DNA of 36,299 nucleotides from Oscillospiraceae bacterium (lineage in GTDB: Bacteria; Bacillota; Clostridia; Oscillospirales; Oscillospiraceae): the NCBI GenBank assembly GCA_020860545.1, contig JAJBUC010000133.1:1-36299 (forward strand). Direction: 5' to 3'. Numbering within the stretch: position 1 is the stretch's first letter; every line of letters starts with the position of its first letter. This document shows, piece after piece, positions 10,463 through 17,911 of this stretch. A model generated the notes under the pieces. The model ran no database searches. It was not told the DNA's origin and saw only the letters and a list, made by a program, of their open reading frames with translations. A program made the translations under genes and the position numbers.

Positions 10463-10470
10463 CCGTTCGG
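10443..10470 (-). terminator. rho-independent terminator after rpmA
   Basis: On the minus strand an uninterrupted eight-base stem CCGAACGG/CCGTTCGG with loop TTTG is followed by GG and TTTTTT. It begins about 18 bases past the rpmA stop, and splits the ribosomal protein unit from obg. Confidence 0.88.
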
Positions 10471-10487
10471 AGCCTCTCTCAACAAAC

Positions 10488-10772
10488 TTATTGAGCGATC
10501 TCCACGATAGAGACCTGCTTGCGGTCCTTGCCCATGCGCTCAAACTTCACCTTGCCGCTCTTCAGGGCGAAGAGTGTGTCGTCACTGCCCTTGCCGACGT
10601 TTACGCCGGGATGGATGTGGGTGCCGCGCTGACGCACGAGGATGTTGCCCGCGAGGACAAACTGTCCGTCGCCGCGCTTGACGCCCAGCCGCTTCGACTC
10701 GGAATCACGCCCGTTACGGGTGGAGCCGACGCCCTTCTTGTGGGCAAAAAATTGTAGGCCGATTTTCAGCAT
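10488..10772 (-). CDS. rpmA: 50S ribosomal protein L27 with cleavable N-terminal leader
   Basis: Large-subunit protein near the peptidyl-transferase centre. The 94-residue chain begins [23 protein letters not shown]. The LQFF/AHKKG junction is the Firmicutes-type leader that the protease Prp must remove so the mature N-terminus can reach the tRNA acceptor ends (established in Staphylococcus aureus). The Prp gene lies just upstream, which fits. The start ATG (10770-10772) follows GGGAGGTG. A strong terminator lies directly downstream. Identification is certain. Confidence 0.98.
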   Translation of the reverse strand: MLKIGLQFFAHKKGVGSTRNGRDSESKRLGVKRGDGQFVLAGNILVRQRGTHIHPGVNVGKGSDDTLFALKSGKVKFERMGKDRKQVSIVEIAQ

Positions 10773-10817
10773 TGTATTACACCTCCCGATAATTATAGAT
10801 AAACATTATGATTCATG

Positions 10818-11162
10818 TCACCGCGCCACATCTTCCTCCGCCAAAACGGTGAGATGGTCGGGGTATTCGTCCCGGAGCGCGGTCAGATGGAGCATCAGCG
10901 CGGTCAACAGCGCCTGGCAGGTCTGCTCGTTCTGCTCCCCCAATCCACCGGGAAGCTTGATGGCTACCGATGCGTCCCGCTCCCTGACCTTGACCGCAGC
11001 GCCGATCCCCAGCACGTCATTCAACGCGCACTCAGTCAGGCGCACGGCACTCGTAATGGCGGCACAGACGATGTCCTCACCCGCCCCGGCATATCCGCTG
11101 TGGCCGGAGACGGTGACGCCCGCAACGCGCCCGCCCTCCATCCGAAACGCGATTCTGGTCAT
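10818..11162 (-). CDS. prp: ribosomal-processing cysteine protease Prp
   Basis: Small cysteine protease (YsxB/DUF464 family, 114 residues) that cleaves the N-terminal leader of L27. The catalytic pair is visible as His21 in SGHSGYA and Cys33 in DIVCAAIT, spaced as in characterised Prp. Its ATG overlaps the rplU stop as TGATG, with a weak ribosome-binding site, so translation is probably coupled to rplU. Its substrate gene rpmA follows 45 bases later. The rplU-prp-rpmA order is standard for Firmicutes and Fusobacteria, so this is a firm assignment. Confidence 0.95.
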   Translation of the reverse strand: MTRIAFRMEGGRVAGVTVSGHSGYAGAGEDIVCAAITSAVRLTECALNDVLGIGAAVKVRERDASVAIKLPGGLGEQNEQTCQALLTALMLHLTALRDEYPDHLTVLAEEDVAR

Positions 11163-11473
11163 CAGACGGAGATCTGTCCGATGGTCACCTTGGTATAAGG
11201 CTGGCGGTGTCCCTGACGCTTGCGGTAGCCCTTCTTCGGATTGTACTTGAAGATACGAATCTTCTTGCCTCTTCCGTTCTTCTCGATGGTGGCTTCGACC
11301 TTTGCGCCCGCCACAACGGGGGTGCCGATGGTCGTGTTATCACCGTCGAGCACGGCGAGCACCTTGTCAAATGTAACGGCGTCGCCCGCCTCCTGCGGCA
11401 GCTTTTCGATAAAGAGGGTGTCGCCCTCGGTCACCTTATACTGCTTTCCGCCGGTTTCAATAATTGCATGCAT
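11162..11473 (-). CDS. rplU: 50S ribosomal protein L21
   Basis: Large-subunit ribosomal protein that binds 23S rRNA. The frame is open to 11497, but the family N-terminus [14 protein letters not shown] begins at the ATG at 11471-11473, about 11 bases after AGGAG, giving 103 residues, the standard length. Conserved features include the GGKQY start and the C-terminal [15 protein letters not shown] block. It is the first gene of the rplU-prp-rpmA unit, under a strong promoter at 11562-11591, and its stop codon overlaps the prp start by one base. Certain. Confidence 0.98.
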   Translation of the reverse strand: MHAIIETGGKQYKVTEGDTLFIEKLPQEAGDAVTFDKVLAVLDGDNTTIGTPVVAGAKVEATIEKNGRGKKIRIFKYNPKKGYRKRQGHRQPYTKVTIGQISV

Positions 11474-11561
11474 TCTATAGTTCAACTCCTTCATCACGGG
11501 CTCGCTGTCGTAGGTTGGAGGATTGCGCCTCCATTGCAGACCTATTCAAAGCGGCCATAAA
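11474..11561 (-). promoter_or_regulatory. rplU 5' leader with hairpin
   Basis: The transcript leader between promoter and rplU holds a six-base-pair hairpin TGGAGG/CCTCCA (11516-11533). Many Firmicutes carry an L21 leader RNA at this place, thought to serve autoregulation. I see the hairpin and the location but cannot confirm a match to that family consensus without a covariance search. Confidence 0.4.
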
Positions 11562-11591
11562 AGTATACCAAATGTGGGTACACAAAGTCAA
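11562..11591 (-). promoter_or_regulatory. sigma-A promoter of rplU-prp-rpmA
   Basis: On the minus strand TTGACT (11586-11591), 18-base spacer, then TATACT (11562-11567), with TGG before the -10 as an extended element. It lies about 90 bases upstream of the rplU start. Confidence 0.8.
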
Positions 11592-11634
11592 GCCCTTTTT
11601 CCTCCCTGCGCGGAGACGGTCCGAGAAATGCGCG

Positions 11635-12825
11635 TCATTCCGCGAGAAAGCGCTCCAGCCGGTCCATGCCTGCTTTAATATTCTCCATGGAGGTGGCATA
11701 CGACCAGCGCACAAAATGCGGCGCGCCGAAGCCGGTGCACGGCACCACCGCCACCAGGCCCTGCTTGAGGAAAACATCGGCAAAGTCGTCGGCGTTTTTG
11801 ATCTGCACGCCGTGCAGTGTTTTGCCCATCAGCTCCTCGAGGTTCATCATCAGGTAAAATGCGCCCTCCGGGCGGATGCAGCTGACGCGCGGGATGGCGT
11901 TCACCCGCTGCACAATGTAGTCGCGCCGCGCCTCAAACGCCGCCCGCATCACGCCCACCTGCGTCTGGTCGCCTGACAGCGCTTCGAGCGCTGCCTGCTG
12001 GGAGATGGTGCACGGCGAGCCGGTGGAATGGCTGAGGAAGTTTGCCATCACCTTGGCGATCTTGTCATTGGCGCAGGCGTAGCCGATGCGCCAGCCCGTC
12101 ATGGCGTAGGATTTGGACACGCCGTTGATCAGGATACACAGGTCATGTATCTCTGCACCCAATGTGGGCAGACTGACAAATTCCACCCCGTCGTAGCAGA
12201 GCCCGTAATAGATCTCGTCATCGAGCACATAAATTTCATGCTTTACACACACATCTGCAATCGCCTGCAGCTCCTGCCGGTGATACATCATACCGGTCGG
12301 ATTGCAGGGGTTATTCAAAATCAGCGCCTTGGTCTTCGGGGTGACTGCCGCCTCCAGCTTTTCCGCCGTCAGCTTAAACTGCTCCTCCTCCGTGGCGGTG
12401 ACAATCACCGGCACGCCGCCGACCATCTTAATGAGTTCATAGTAGCTCACCCAAAAAGGCGCGGGCAGAATGACCTCATCGCCGGGGTTGATGAGGGCAC
12501 AGAGCGCAATGTACACCGTATGCTTTGCCCCACTTGTCACAATCACCTGATTCGGGCTATAGGCGAGTCCGCAGTCGGCCTTCATCCGGTCGCACACCGC
12601 CTGCCGCAGTGCGGGCGTTCCTGCCGCCGGGGTGTAGCGGGTCATATTCTGCGCGATGGCGGCAGTGCCCGCCGCTTTGATATTTTCCGGCGTGTCAAAG
12701 TCCGGCTCCCCAGCACCAAACCCAATCACGTCAATTCCGTCCGCCTTCATCTGCTTGAACATTGCGTCAATCGCCATCGTGGTCGATGCCTGTACTGCGC
12801 CGGCCAAACGGGAAAGCTCCTTCAT
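11635..12825 (-). CDS. PLP-dependent aminotransferase, class I/II (aspartate aminotransferase-like)
   Basis: Cytoplasmic transaminase of fold type I, most like the prokaryotic AspC subgroup I-gamma, which moves the amino group of aspartate (or related amino acids) to 2-oxoglutarate. Motifs include GAGEPDFDTP (39-46 region), NNPCNPTG (171-178), LDDEIYYG (near 203-207) and the PLP lysine K238 in GVSKSYAMTGWRIGY, with the C-terminal substrate Arg in FVRWSYA. The frame stays open to 12999, but AAGGAG eight bases before the ATG at 12823-12825, and a promoter inside the upstream extension, fix a 396-residue protein. It stands alone between the rplU operon and the coaX terminator. Exact amino acid preference is not readable. 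Confidence 0.92.
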   Translation of the reverse strand: MKELSRLAGAVQASTTMAIDAMFKQMKADGIDVIGFGAGEPDFDTPENIKAAGTAAIAQNMTRYTPAAGTPALRQAVCDRMKADCGLAYSPNQVIVTSGAKHTVYIALCALINPGDEVILPAPFWVSYYELIKMVGGVPVIVTATEEEQFKLTAEKLEAAVTPKTKALILNNPCNPTGMMYHRQELQAIADVCVKHEIYVLDDEIYYGLCYDGVEFVSLPTLGAEIHDLCILINGVSKSYAMTGWRIGYACANDKIAKVMANFLSHSTGSPCTISQQAALEALSGDQTQVGVMRAAFEARRDYIVQRVNAIPRVSCIRPEGAFYLMMNLEELMGKTLHGVQIKNADDFADVFLKQGLVAVVPCTGFGAPHFVRWSYATSMENIKAGMDRLERFLAE

Positions 12826-12867
12826 GATATCTGCTCCTTCATTTCGATATGTCATAGTTTCTGATTT

Positions 12868-12896
12868 ATTATACGCCCCGTCTTGCAGGATTGCAA
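12868..12896 (-). promoter_or_regulatory. sigma-A promoter of the aminotransferase gene
   Basis: On the minus strand TTGCAA (12891-12896), 17-base spacer, TATAAT (12868-12873), ending about 40 bases before the chosen start codon. It shows that the upstream open frame is not coding. Confidence 0.75.
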
Positions 12897-13004
12897 GGTT
12901 TATCTCTTGAGAATACGCCAAATTTGAAACTTTGCGCACTGCGTATTTCATAATTCTTTGCCTGCGCTCCTTGCGGAGGGGAATCCTCCACAGAAGCAAC
13001 GGTA

Positions 13005-13038
13005 TGAAAAAAGGCTTCCCCCCGCAGGGGAAAACCTT
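13005..13038 (-). terminator. rho-independent terminator after coaX
   Basis: Minus-strand stem of 12 pairs (AAGG..CCCC with GGGG..CCTT, two G-U pairs) closed by a short loop and followed by six T. It begins just after the coaX stop and ends the FIST-to-coaX operon. Confidence 0.85.
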
Positions 13039-13042
13039 ACTT

Positions 13043-13822
13043 TCATTTCGATTTCTTACTGTTCCTCTGATAGATCAAAAACAGCCCGTCCATATGCAGG
13101 TCGGGATCACAGATAATCTCATGCGTACAGCACCCGGTGATGAGGGGTGCCAGCTCCCCTGTCGCCACCACAGCGGCGAGCGGGGCACCATGCGCCCGCG
13201 CAATGCGGTCGATCATGCTGTCCACCATACCGGCCCCACCGTAAACCACGCCGGATTGCATCGCATCGACGGTGTTGTGCCCCAGCACGGCCTTGGGCAT
13301 TTCCAGGGCGATTGCGGGCAGCTCCGCGGCGCGCGCGGAGAGGGCCTCCACCCCCAGCCGGATACCGGCGGCAATCACGCACCCCTCATAGACTCCGTCG
13401 CAGAGCAGGGAAAACGTCGTTGCCGTCCCCATATCCACCACCAGAACCGGCGAGGGATAGCGGGCCGTCACCGCGACAGAACAGGCGACAATATCCGCGC
13501 CAAGCTGGTTGTGGAGATCAGAACGGATGTTCAGCCCCGTCTTGATGCCGGGCCCGACCACCATGGGCCGCCGCCCTGTCAGGCGTCTCAGCGCTTCGGC
13601 CACGCTCGCTGTAAGCGGCGGGACGACACAGGCGAGGATGGACCCCGTCACCTCGCCTACATTGGCATGGTGGAGGGAAAACAAGCCCATGAAATCAATC
13701 GCGCACTGATCCGGCGTCTTGTCGGGACTGGTCTGAATGGAGGAATAAAACACGGCCTTCCCGCGCTCGTCAAACAGCCCGACGGTTGTGAGGGCATTGC
13801 AGACATTCACCGCCAGAATCAT
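13043..13822 (-). CDS. coaX: type III pantothenate kinase-like protein (CoaX family), altered motifs
   Basis: CoaX-family ASKHA fold; true members phosphorylate pantothenate as the first step of coenzyme A synthesis. The 259-residue length, the PGIKTGLNIRSD loop (91-102), VVDMGTATTF (128-137) and AAGIRLGVEALSARAAELP are typical. Two hallmark sites differ. The N-terminal phosphate motif DxGN(T/S) reads NVCNA at 6-10, so the Asp and Gly are lost, and the GADR motif reads GADI at 108-111, keeping Asp110 but losing Arg. It may be a low-activity or repurposed paralogue. The start follows the SDR stop by four bases, and it is the last gene of the FIST-DGC-SDR-CoaX operon, an unusual setting for CoA synthesis. 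Confidence 0.8.
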   Translation of the reverse strand: MILAVNVCNALTTVGLFDERGKAVFYSSIQTSPDKTPDQCAIDFMGLFSLHHANVGEVTGSILACVVPPLTASVAEALRRLTGRRPMVVGPGIKTGLNIRSDLHNQLGADIVACSVAVTARYPSPVLVVDMGTATTFSLLCDGVYEGCVIAAGIRLGVEALSARAAELPAIALEMPKAVLGHNTVDAMQSGVVYGGAGMVDSMIDRIARAHGAPLAAVVATGELAPLITGCCTHEIICDPDLHMDGLFLIYQRNSKKSK

Positions 13823-13826
13823 GCGC

Positions 13827-14582
13827 TCACCAGATTGTCCAGCCGCCGTCGATGACGAGGGTCTGCCCCGTCACCATCGCCGCCTCATCGGAGGCCAGGT
13901 AGGCAAACGCCGAGCCGATTTCGCTCGGATCGACCAGCCTGCCAACCGGAATCATGCCGAGCACCATTTTGGCATAATCGGGGTCCTCCAGCCGCTTGCG
14001 GGCAAGCTCGGTCATGGCAAACGTCGGCGCTACGGCGTTGACGGTAATGCCGTCCTTCGCCCAGTCGTAGGCAAGGGCGCGGACGAGGGATTGGATGCCG
14101 CCCTTGGTCGCGCAGTAGGGCTGCTGATTTTCCCGCGCGACAATGCCCGCCTGACTCCCGGTAAAGATCACGCGTCCAAAATGCTGCGCCTTCATGACCG
14201 GTGCCACCGCCTGCGCGGTAAAAAAGCCGCCTTTGATATTCACCGCAAAGTGGGCGTCCCAGATCTCCGGCGTGACCTCCTCCGCAGGCATGGGCCGATT
14301 CATGCCCGCGTTGTTTGCGAGAATGTCGATGCGGCCGCACTGGGTCTTGACAGTTTCTATCGCCGACCGGATACTCTCCTGATCAGTCACATCCATCGCG
14401 ACGGGCAGCACCTGGGGTGAACCCGCCTTTTCACATTTTTCCACTGTCTCATCCATCGGCACCCCCGCGCGGTCCGTCGGGACAACGCACGCGCCCTGTT
14501 TTGCAAAGGCGACGGCGATACCCTGCCCCAGTCCGCCTGCCGCGCCGGTTACAATGGCTACTTTTCCTGTTAGTTCAAACAT
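13827..14582 (-). CDS. short-chain dehydrogenase/reductase (SDR) family oxidoreductase
   Basis: Classical SDR of 251 residues, NAD(P)-dependent Rossmann fold. The cofactor motif TGAAGGLG lies at 12-19, the structural NNAG at 90-93, and the catalytic Ser143, Tyr156 and Lys160 are in place (YCATK). The C-terminal QTLVIDGGW end is usual for FabG/gluconate-5-dehydrogenase-like members. D37 after the second strand (VVPTD) is compatible with NAD preference, an inference. Substrate is unknown. The ATG overlaps the end of the diguanylate cyclase gene by eight bases and coaX follows at once, so the three are translated as a unit. There are no fatty-acid genes around it, so a FabG role is less likely. 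Confidence 0.85.
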   Translation of the reverse strand: MFELTGKVAIVTGAAGGLGQGIAVAFAKQGACVVPTDRAGVPMDETVEKCEKAGSPQVLPVAMDVTDQESIRSAIETVKTQCGRIDILANNAGMNRPMPAEEVTPEIWDAHFAVNIKGGFFTAQAVAPVMKAQHFGRVIFTGSQAGIVARENQQPYCATKGGIQSLVRALAYDWAKDGITVNAVAPTFAMTELARKRLEDPDYAKMVLGMIPVGRLVDPSEIGSAFAYLASDEAAMVTGQTLVIDGGWTIW

Positions 14583-16407
14583 GTGATGAATCCTCCCCGC
14601 GTTCTTCAGAAATATTTTTCACGGTCTTCCCGCGTTTGGCCATTTTGTTTTGATACATGAGCTTGTCGGCGACGGCGATCACATCCTCGAGATCGGCGTC
14701 CCGCCCCATCTCGTAAAACGGTGCGATTCCGTAGCTGAAGCTCAGCGGATAGGCGCGCTGTTTCGCCGCGTTAAACTCCTCCAGCCGCGTTTGAATGTTC
14801 TGCATAACCCGCTCCGCCTGCTCCTGCGTACAGTCGAGCAGGAGGACAAACTCATCGCCGCCCCAGCGGAATATCATGTCGCTCTTGCGGATACCCCTTC
14901 GGATCATGGAGACGATAGTGATAATCATATCGTCCCCGCTCGTATGCCCATAGGTGTCGTTGACCATCTTCAGCCCGTCCAAATCGACGAATACAAGGCT
15001 GCACGCCTCCCGCTCGGTGGAATTGCGCAGCATGCTCTGCATGATTTTCATGCCCCACTCGCGGTTGTTGACCCCGGTCATCATATCGGTGGAGGCGACA
15101 TGCTCCAGACTCTTCTGATACTCCTTCTGTCCGGTGATCTCGGTTGCCGTCTCTATATGGACCTTCTGTCCGTCCAGCCAGTCAATGACCGCGTCGTGGA
15201 CAATATACCACTGCTTTGTGGCGCTGTCCTGATACTCCCACTCATACTCCGCCTGAACCATGTTCCCGTCCGCGTCGAACATCTTGCGCAGCGGGCAAAA
15301 ATCGCACTGCTGCTGTCCAGACCGCAGTGCCTGCCAGCAGGTCTTCCCCTGAAATGCCTCGGCCGCGCCGCCCCGCATCTGGGCAAGGGTGTTGTTGATG
15401 AACACAATTTCAAAGGTATCGAGCGTATTGACGTAGATGGCATACTCCAGATTGTCGGAGATGGTCTGCAATATCCGCATGGTCTGCGCCGCTTTGCGCT
15501 CTGCATTGCGGCGAATGATGAGGGATGCCACAACACCGGCCACATTCTGGAGCATCTCAATTTCAAACGCACGCCAGTTGCGGTATTGCAGGCAGTCGTC
15601 AAAGCCGACGTAGCCCAGGGGTGTGTTCATATCATAGATCGGGAATATGGCAACAGCTTTGATCCCCTGCATATCCAATATCTTAAAGTCGTCTTCCGGC
15701 AGCTGCCTGATATCGCTTGTGATAAATGCGCCGCCGCTCACAAGGGCGTCGTAGTTATAGTCCACCTTTTTCAGACCCTGCAGCAGGTCAATGGTCGACA
15801 CCACCCCCTCGTTGCACCACTCATAGGTATTGGCCGTCATCTCTGCGGAAATGGTCTCAAAGATATAAGAACGGCTGACCTCCATGGTCAGGCCAGCGAT
15901 GCCGATGATCTTCTGAATTGCCTCATCCATACTGTTGCTCTCGTAGGCCACGCGAAAAATCCGCTCCATCACCTCTGAAGAGCTTTTCGTGCTTCCTACA
16001 TGGTAGTTTGTCTCCTGTATGATGTAGATGACCACACAATTGCCTTCGTCAACCGAAACCAGATTCCCCGAAAGTGCCAGCGGCAGTTCCGTCCCCTCAA
16101 AATTGATCCCCACAACCCGGTAGTGAAACACGCTGCCCATATCGCGCACCATGTCGATAAATTCGCGCAGCAATGGCTGCCTTCGCAATTTCAAAAATTG
16201 CGGCAACGGAATTGGTTTGGCGCCTTCCTTCAGATGTGCAGCGACCATATCAGGGGAAAAGATAAGCTGAGCCGGCGTATTGGCGTAAACCAACGTCATC
16301 GCCTCGTCATCCCTGCAAATCACGACAGGAAAGGGCGCGTTTTTGTAAACCAGTTCTAATTGTGCTAATTCCAGCTTGTTCTCCTCCCTACACAATGGCC
16401 TTTCCAC
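14575..16407 (-). CDS. diguanylate cyclase, PAS-GAF-PAS-GGDEF
   Basis: Makes cyclic di-GMP from two GTP. No membrane segment is seen, so it should be cytoplasmic. Order: PAS-like sensor (about 15-130), GAF domain (about 150-310), second PAS with a Cys cluster CWQALRSGQQQCDFCPL (about 345-365), and a GGDEF domain from about 440. The active site reads GGDEF at 516-520, and an inhibitory I-site RKSD stands five residues before it, so the enzyme should be active and product-inhibited. The start is uncertain: the listed GTG (16405-16407) has a weak ribosome-binding site, whereas GGGAGGAG precedes the codon for Leu12. It follows the FIST gene by 29 bases and overlaps the SDR gene, consistent with one operon in which FIST supplies a sensory input. 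Confidence 0.92.
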   Translation of the reverse strand: MERPLCREENKLELAQLELVYKNAPFPVVICRDDEAMTLVYANTPAQLIFSPDMVAAHLKEGAKPIPLPQFLKLRRQPLLREFIDMVRDMGSVFHYRVVGINFEGTELPLALSGNLVSVDEGNCVVIYIIQETNYHVGSTKSSSEVMERIFRVAYESNSMDEAIQKIIGIAGLTMEVSRSYIFETISAEMTANTYEWCNEGVVSTIDLLQGLKKVDYNYDALVSGGAFITSDIRQLPEDDFKILDMQGIKAVAIFPIYDMNTPLGYVGFDDCLQYRNWRAFEIEMLQNVAGVVASLIIRRNAERKAAQTMRILQTISDNLEYAIYVNTLDTFEIVFINNTLAQMRGGAAEAFQGKTCWQALRSGQQQCDFCPLRKMFDADGNMVQAEYEWEYQDSATKQWYIVHDAVIDWLDGQKVHIETATEITGQKEYQKSLEHVASTDMMTGVNNREWGMKIMQSMLRNSTEREACSLVFVDLDGLKMVNDTYGHTSGDDMIITIVSMIRRGIRKSDMIFRWGGDEFVLLLDCTQEQAERVMQNIQTRLEEFNAAKQRAYPLSFSYGIAPFYEMGRDADLEDVIAVADKLMYQNKMAKRGKTVKNISEERGEDSSHV

Positions 16408-16436
16408 CGTGCCGAATACCGGCTGACGTCATCCTG

Positions 16437-17633
16437 TCAGAATGCGCACAGCACCAATGACTCATTGTGCGCAAACGCGACCGAGCTGCTTTGGGCGGGC
16501 AGCGGGCTGATTTCTCCGTAGCTGTAAAATCCCGCGAGGGACATCCCCTCCGGCAGACGCCGCACAATATTGTCGGTTTCCACGTTTCCGTTTGGTGCCA
16601 TGACAACATAGCGCCCGATGCAGGATATGCCAATTACCGTGCTGTACCGGTACCCCTGCGCTTCGGCCATTTTTTCCTTGAGATCCGAAATTCCCTGCTC
16701 CGCCGCTTTGCTGATCGCGTCGCGGTCAAGCGGGCAGACGGAGACGTTCGCCCCCGCAGGAATCCTGCCGATGGCGATGCCGCTGCCCTGTTTCATATCC
16801 AGCGCATGCAGTGTGCGCATGTAGGTAAAGGTATCGCCAAATTCGGCGTGTTGTTCCTCTATCATCAGCGGGTTTGCGGTAAAGGAGACCGTTGTGTTCC
16901 CATCGGCCAGATTATCCACCGGCAGGCCGACCTCCTCCAGATATTCGACAAAGGTCTTCCCCCCTACACGGTAAATCACATTGTTTTCCGCCCTGGTGAC
17001 GGGCCGCTTTTTGGATGCGTCATTTTGTGAGACCGTCAGAACGGAAAAGACCGGTTGAATATTCCCGCCGATCGCCAGCAGCGCCATACGGTCGGTATAA
17101 GTATGCCCGCCAAAGATCACCGCGTTGGTATCCCCGTTACCATTGTAAGAGGGCAGCCCGCCCGTGACCGGCACACCGGGCGCGGCGCGGTTAAAGATAT
17201 CGGTATAGACATCCAGCATCAGCGCGAGCTGATACGGCGGCAGGGCGATGACAAGCCCCGGCGTCTCGCCGAGCGTCCGCACCGCCTCACGGTACGCGTC
17301 TTCCACAGCCTGTACCACCGTTTCCGGCGTAATGGGTGCGGAGAGCACCGGCGCAAAGCTGCAGTCATCCGCCGTCAAAACAAGCAGTACCGCCGCCATC
17401 TCGTGAAATCCGTGCTTATGATCCATACTTGCAATGGCGGTTGCGCCAATGATCGGGAAAGCGCATGTCTCCGATAACACTGCGGCAAGCTCCTCCGCCT
17501 CCATGTCGGAATAGCATGTCAGAATACCTACGCTGTTTTTCCCCGGCGGATTTGCGGAAAGCTGATCATACAGCTCCTGCGCGGCAAGCGCCGGCTCATC
17601 TACGAGATATGTAACTGCAACCTGAGATTGCAT
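16437..17633 (-). CDS. FIST-domain sensory protein (FIST N and C)
   Basis: 398-residue protein with FIST_N followed by FIST_C domains, a family proposed to bind small ligands such as amino acids and often linked to kinases, methyl-accepting proteins and c-di-GMP enzymes. The N-terminal half shows GILTCYSDMEAEEL and FPIIGATAIASMD. The C-terminal half carries the FYSYGEISP signature close to the end. There is no signal peptide or transmembrane helix, and no output domain of its own. The start ATG is preceded by GGGAGGTAGG. It is the first gene of the operon from the promoter at 17711-17738, directly before the diguanylate cyclase, and is divergent from a hybrid histidine kinase. A role as sensor partner for one of these is inference. 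Confidence 0.88.
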   Translation of the reverse strand: MQSQVAVTYLVDEPALAAQELYDQLSANPPGKNSVGILTCYSDMEAEELAAVLSETCAFPIIGATAIASMDHKHGFHEMAAVLLVLTADDCSFAPVLSAPITPETVVQAVEDAYREAVRTLGETPGLVIALPPYQLALMLDVYTDIFNRAAPGVPVTGGLPSYNGNGDTNAVIFGGHTYTDRMALLAIGGNIQPVFSVLTVSQNDASKKRPVTRAENNVIYRVGGKTFVEYLEEVGLPVDNLADGNTTVSFTANPLMIEEQHAEFGDTFTYMRTLHALDMKQGSGIAIGRIPAGANVSVCPLDRDAISKAAEQGISDLKEKMAEAQGYRYSTVIGISCIGRYVVMAPNGNVETDNIVRRLPEGMSLAGFYSYGEISPLPAQSSSVAFAHNESLVLCAF

Positions 17634-17710
17634 CGCTGCCTACCTCCCAAAACTCTTTCATTTTTCATGATAATGATGTGCTGCCCCAAGCGCAATTTCT
17701 TCCATTTTTC

Positions 17711-17738
17711 ATTATAGCAGAAACTTTATCAAATGCAA
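17711..17738 (-). promoter_or_regulatory. promoter of the FIST-DGC-SDR-coaX operon
   Basis: On the minus strand TTGCAT (17733-17738), 16-base spacer, TATAAT (17711-17716), about 80 bases upstream of the FIST start, in the AT-rich divergent region 17634-17911. Confidence 0.65.
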
Positions 17739-17847
17739 AGATTTTTTTGATATTCCCCACATATTCCCTGTGTCAAATTCGCCATATTTTTTGTGATTTC
17801 GACAATAGCAGGGCATAAATCCTGTATAATTCTTATTTGGGAAAAAG

Positions 17848-17876
17848 TTGTTTTTTCTGCGGGATACATGTATAAT
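17848..17876 (+). promoter_or_regulatory. promoter of the hybrid kinase / HD-GYP operon
   Basis: TTGTTT (17848-17853), 17-base spacer, TATAAT (17871-17876), about 35 bases before the GTG start. It points away from the FIST promoter, forming a divergent regulatory region. Confidence 0.75.
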
Positions 17877-17911
17877 ATGAATAATCATATTTTTGGAAAG
17901 GATCGTGCCGC

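Noticed and set aside
12826..12999. N-terminal extension of the aminotransferase
   Set aside because: It contains the promoter and ribosome-binding site, and family members begin near the chosen ATG.
14650..15978. Open frame of 442 codons on the plus strand
   Set aside because: Antisense to the diguanylate cyclase, whose domains are unambiguous.
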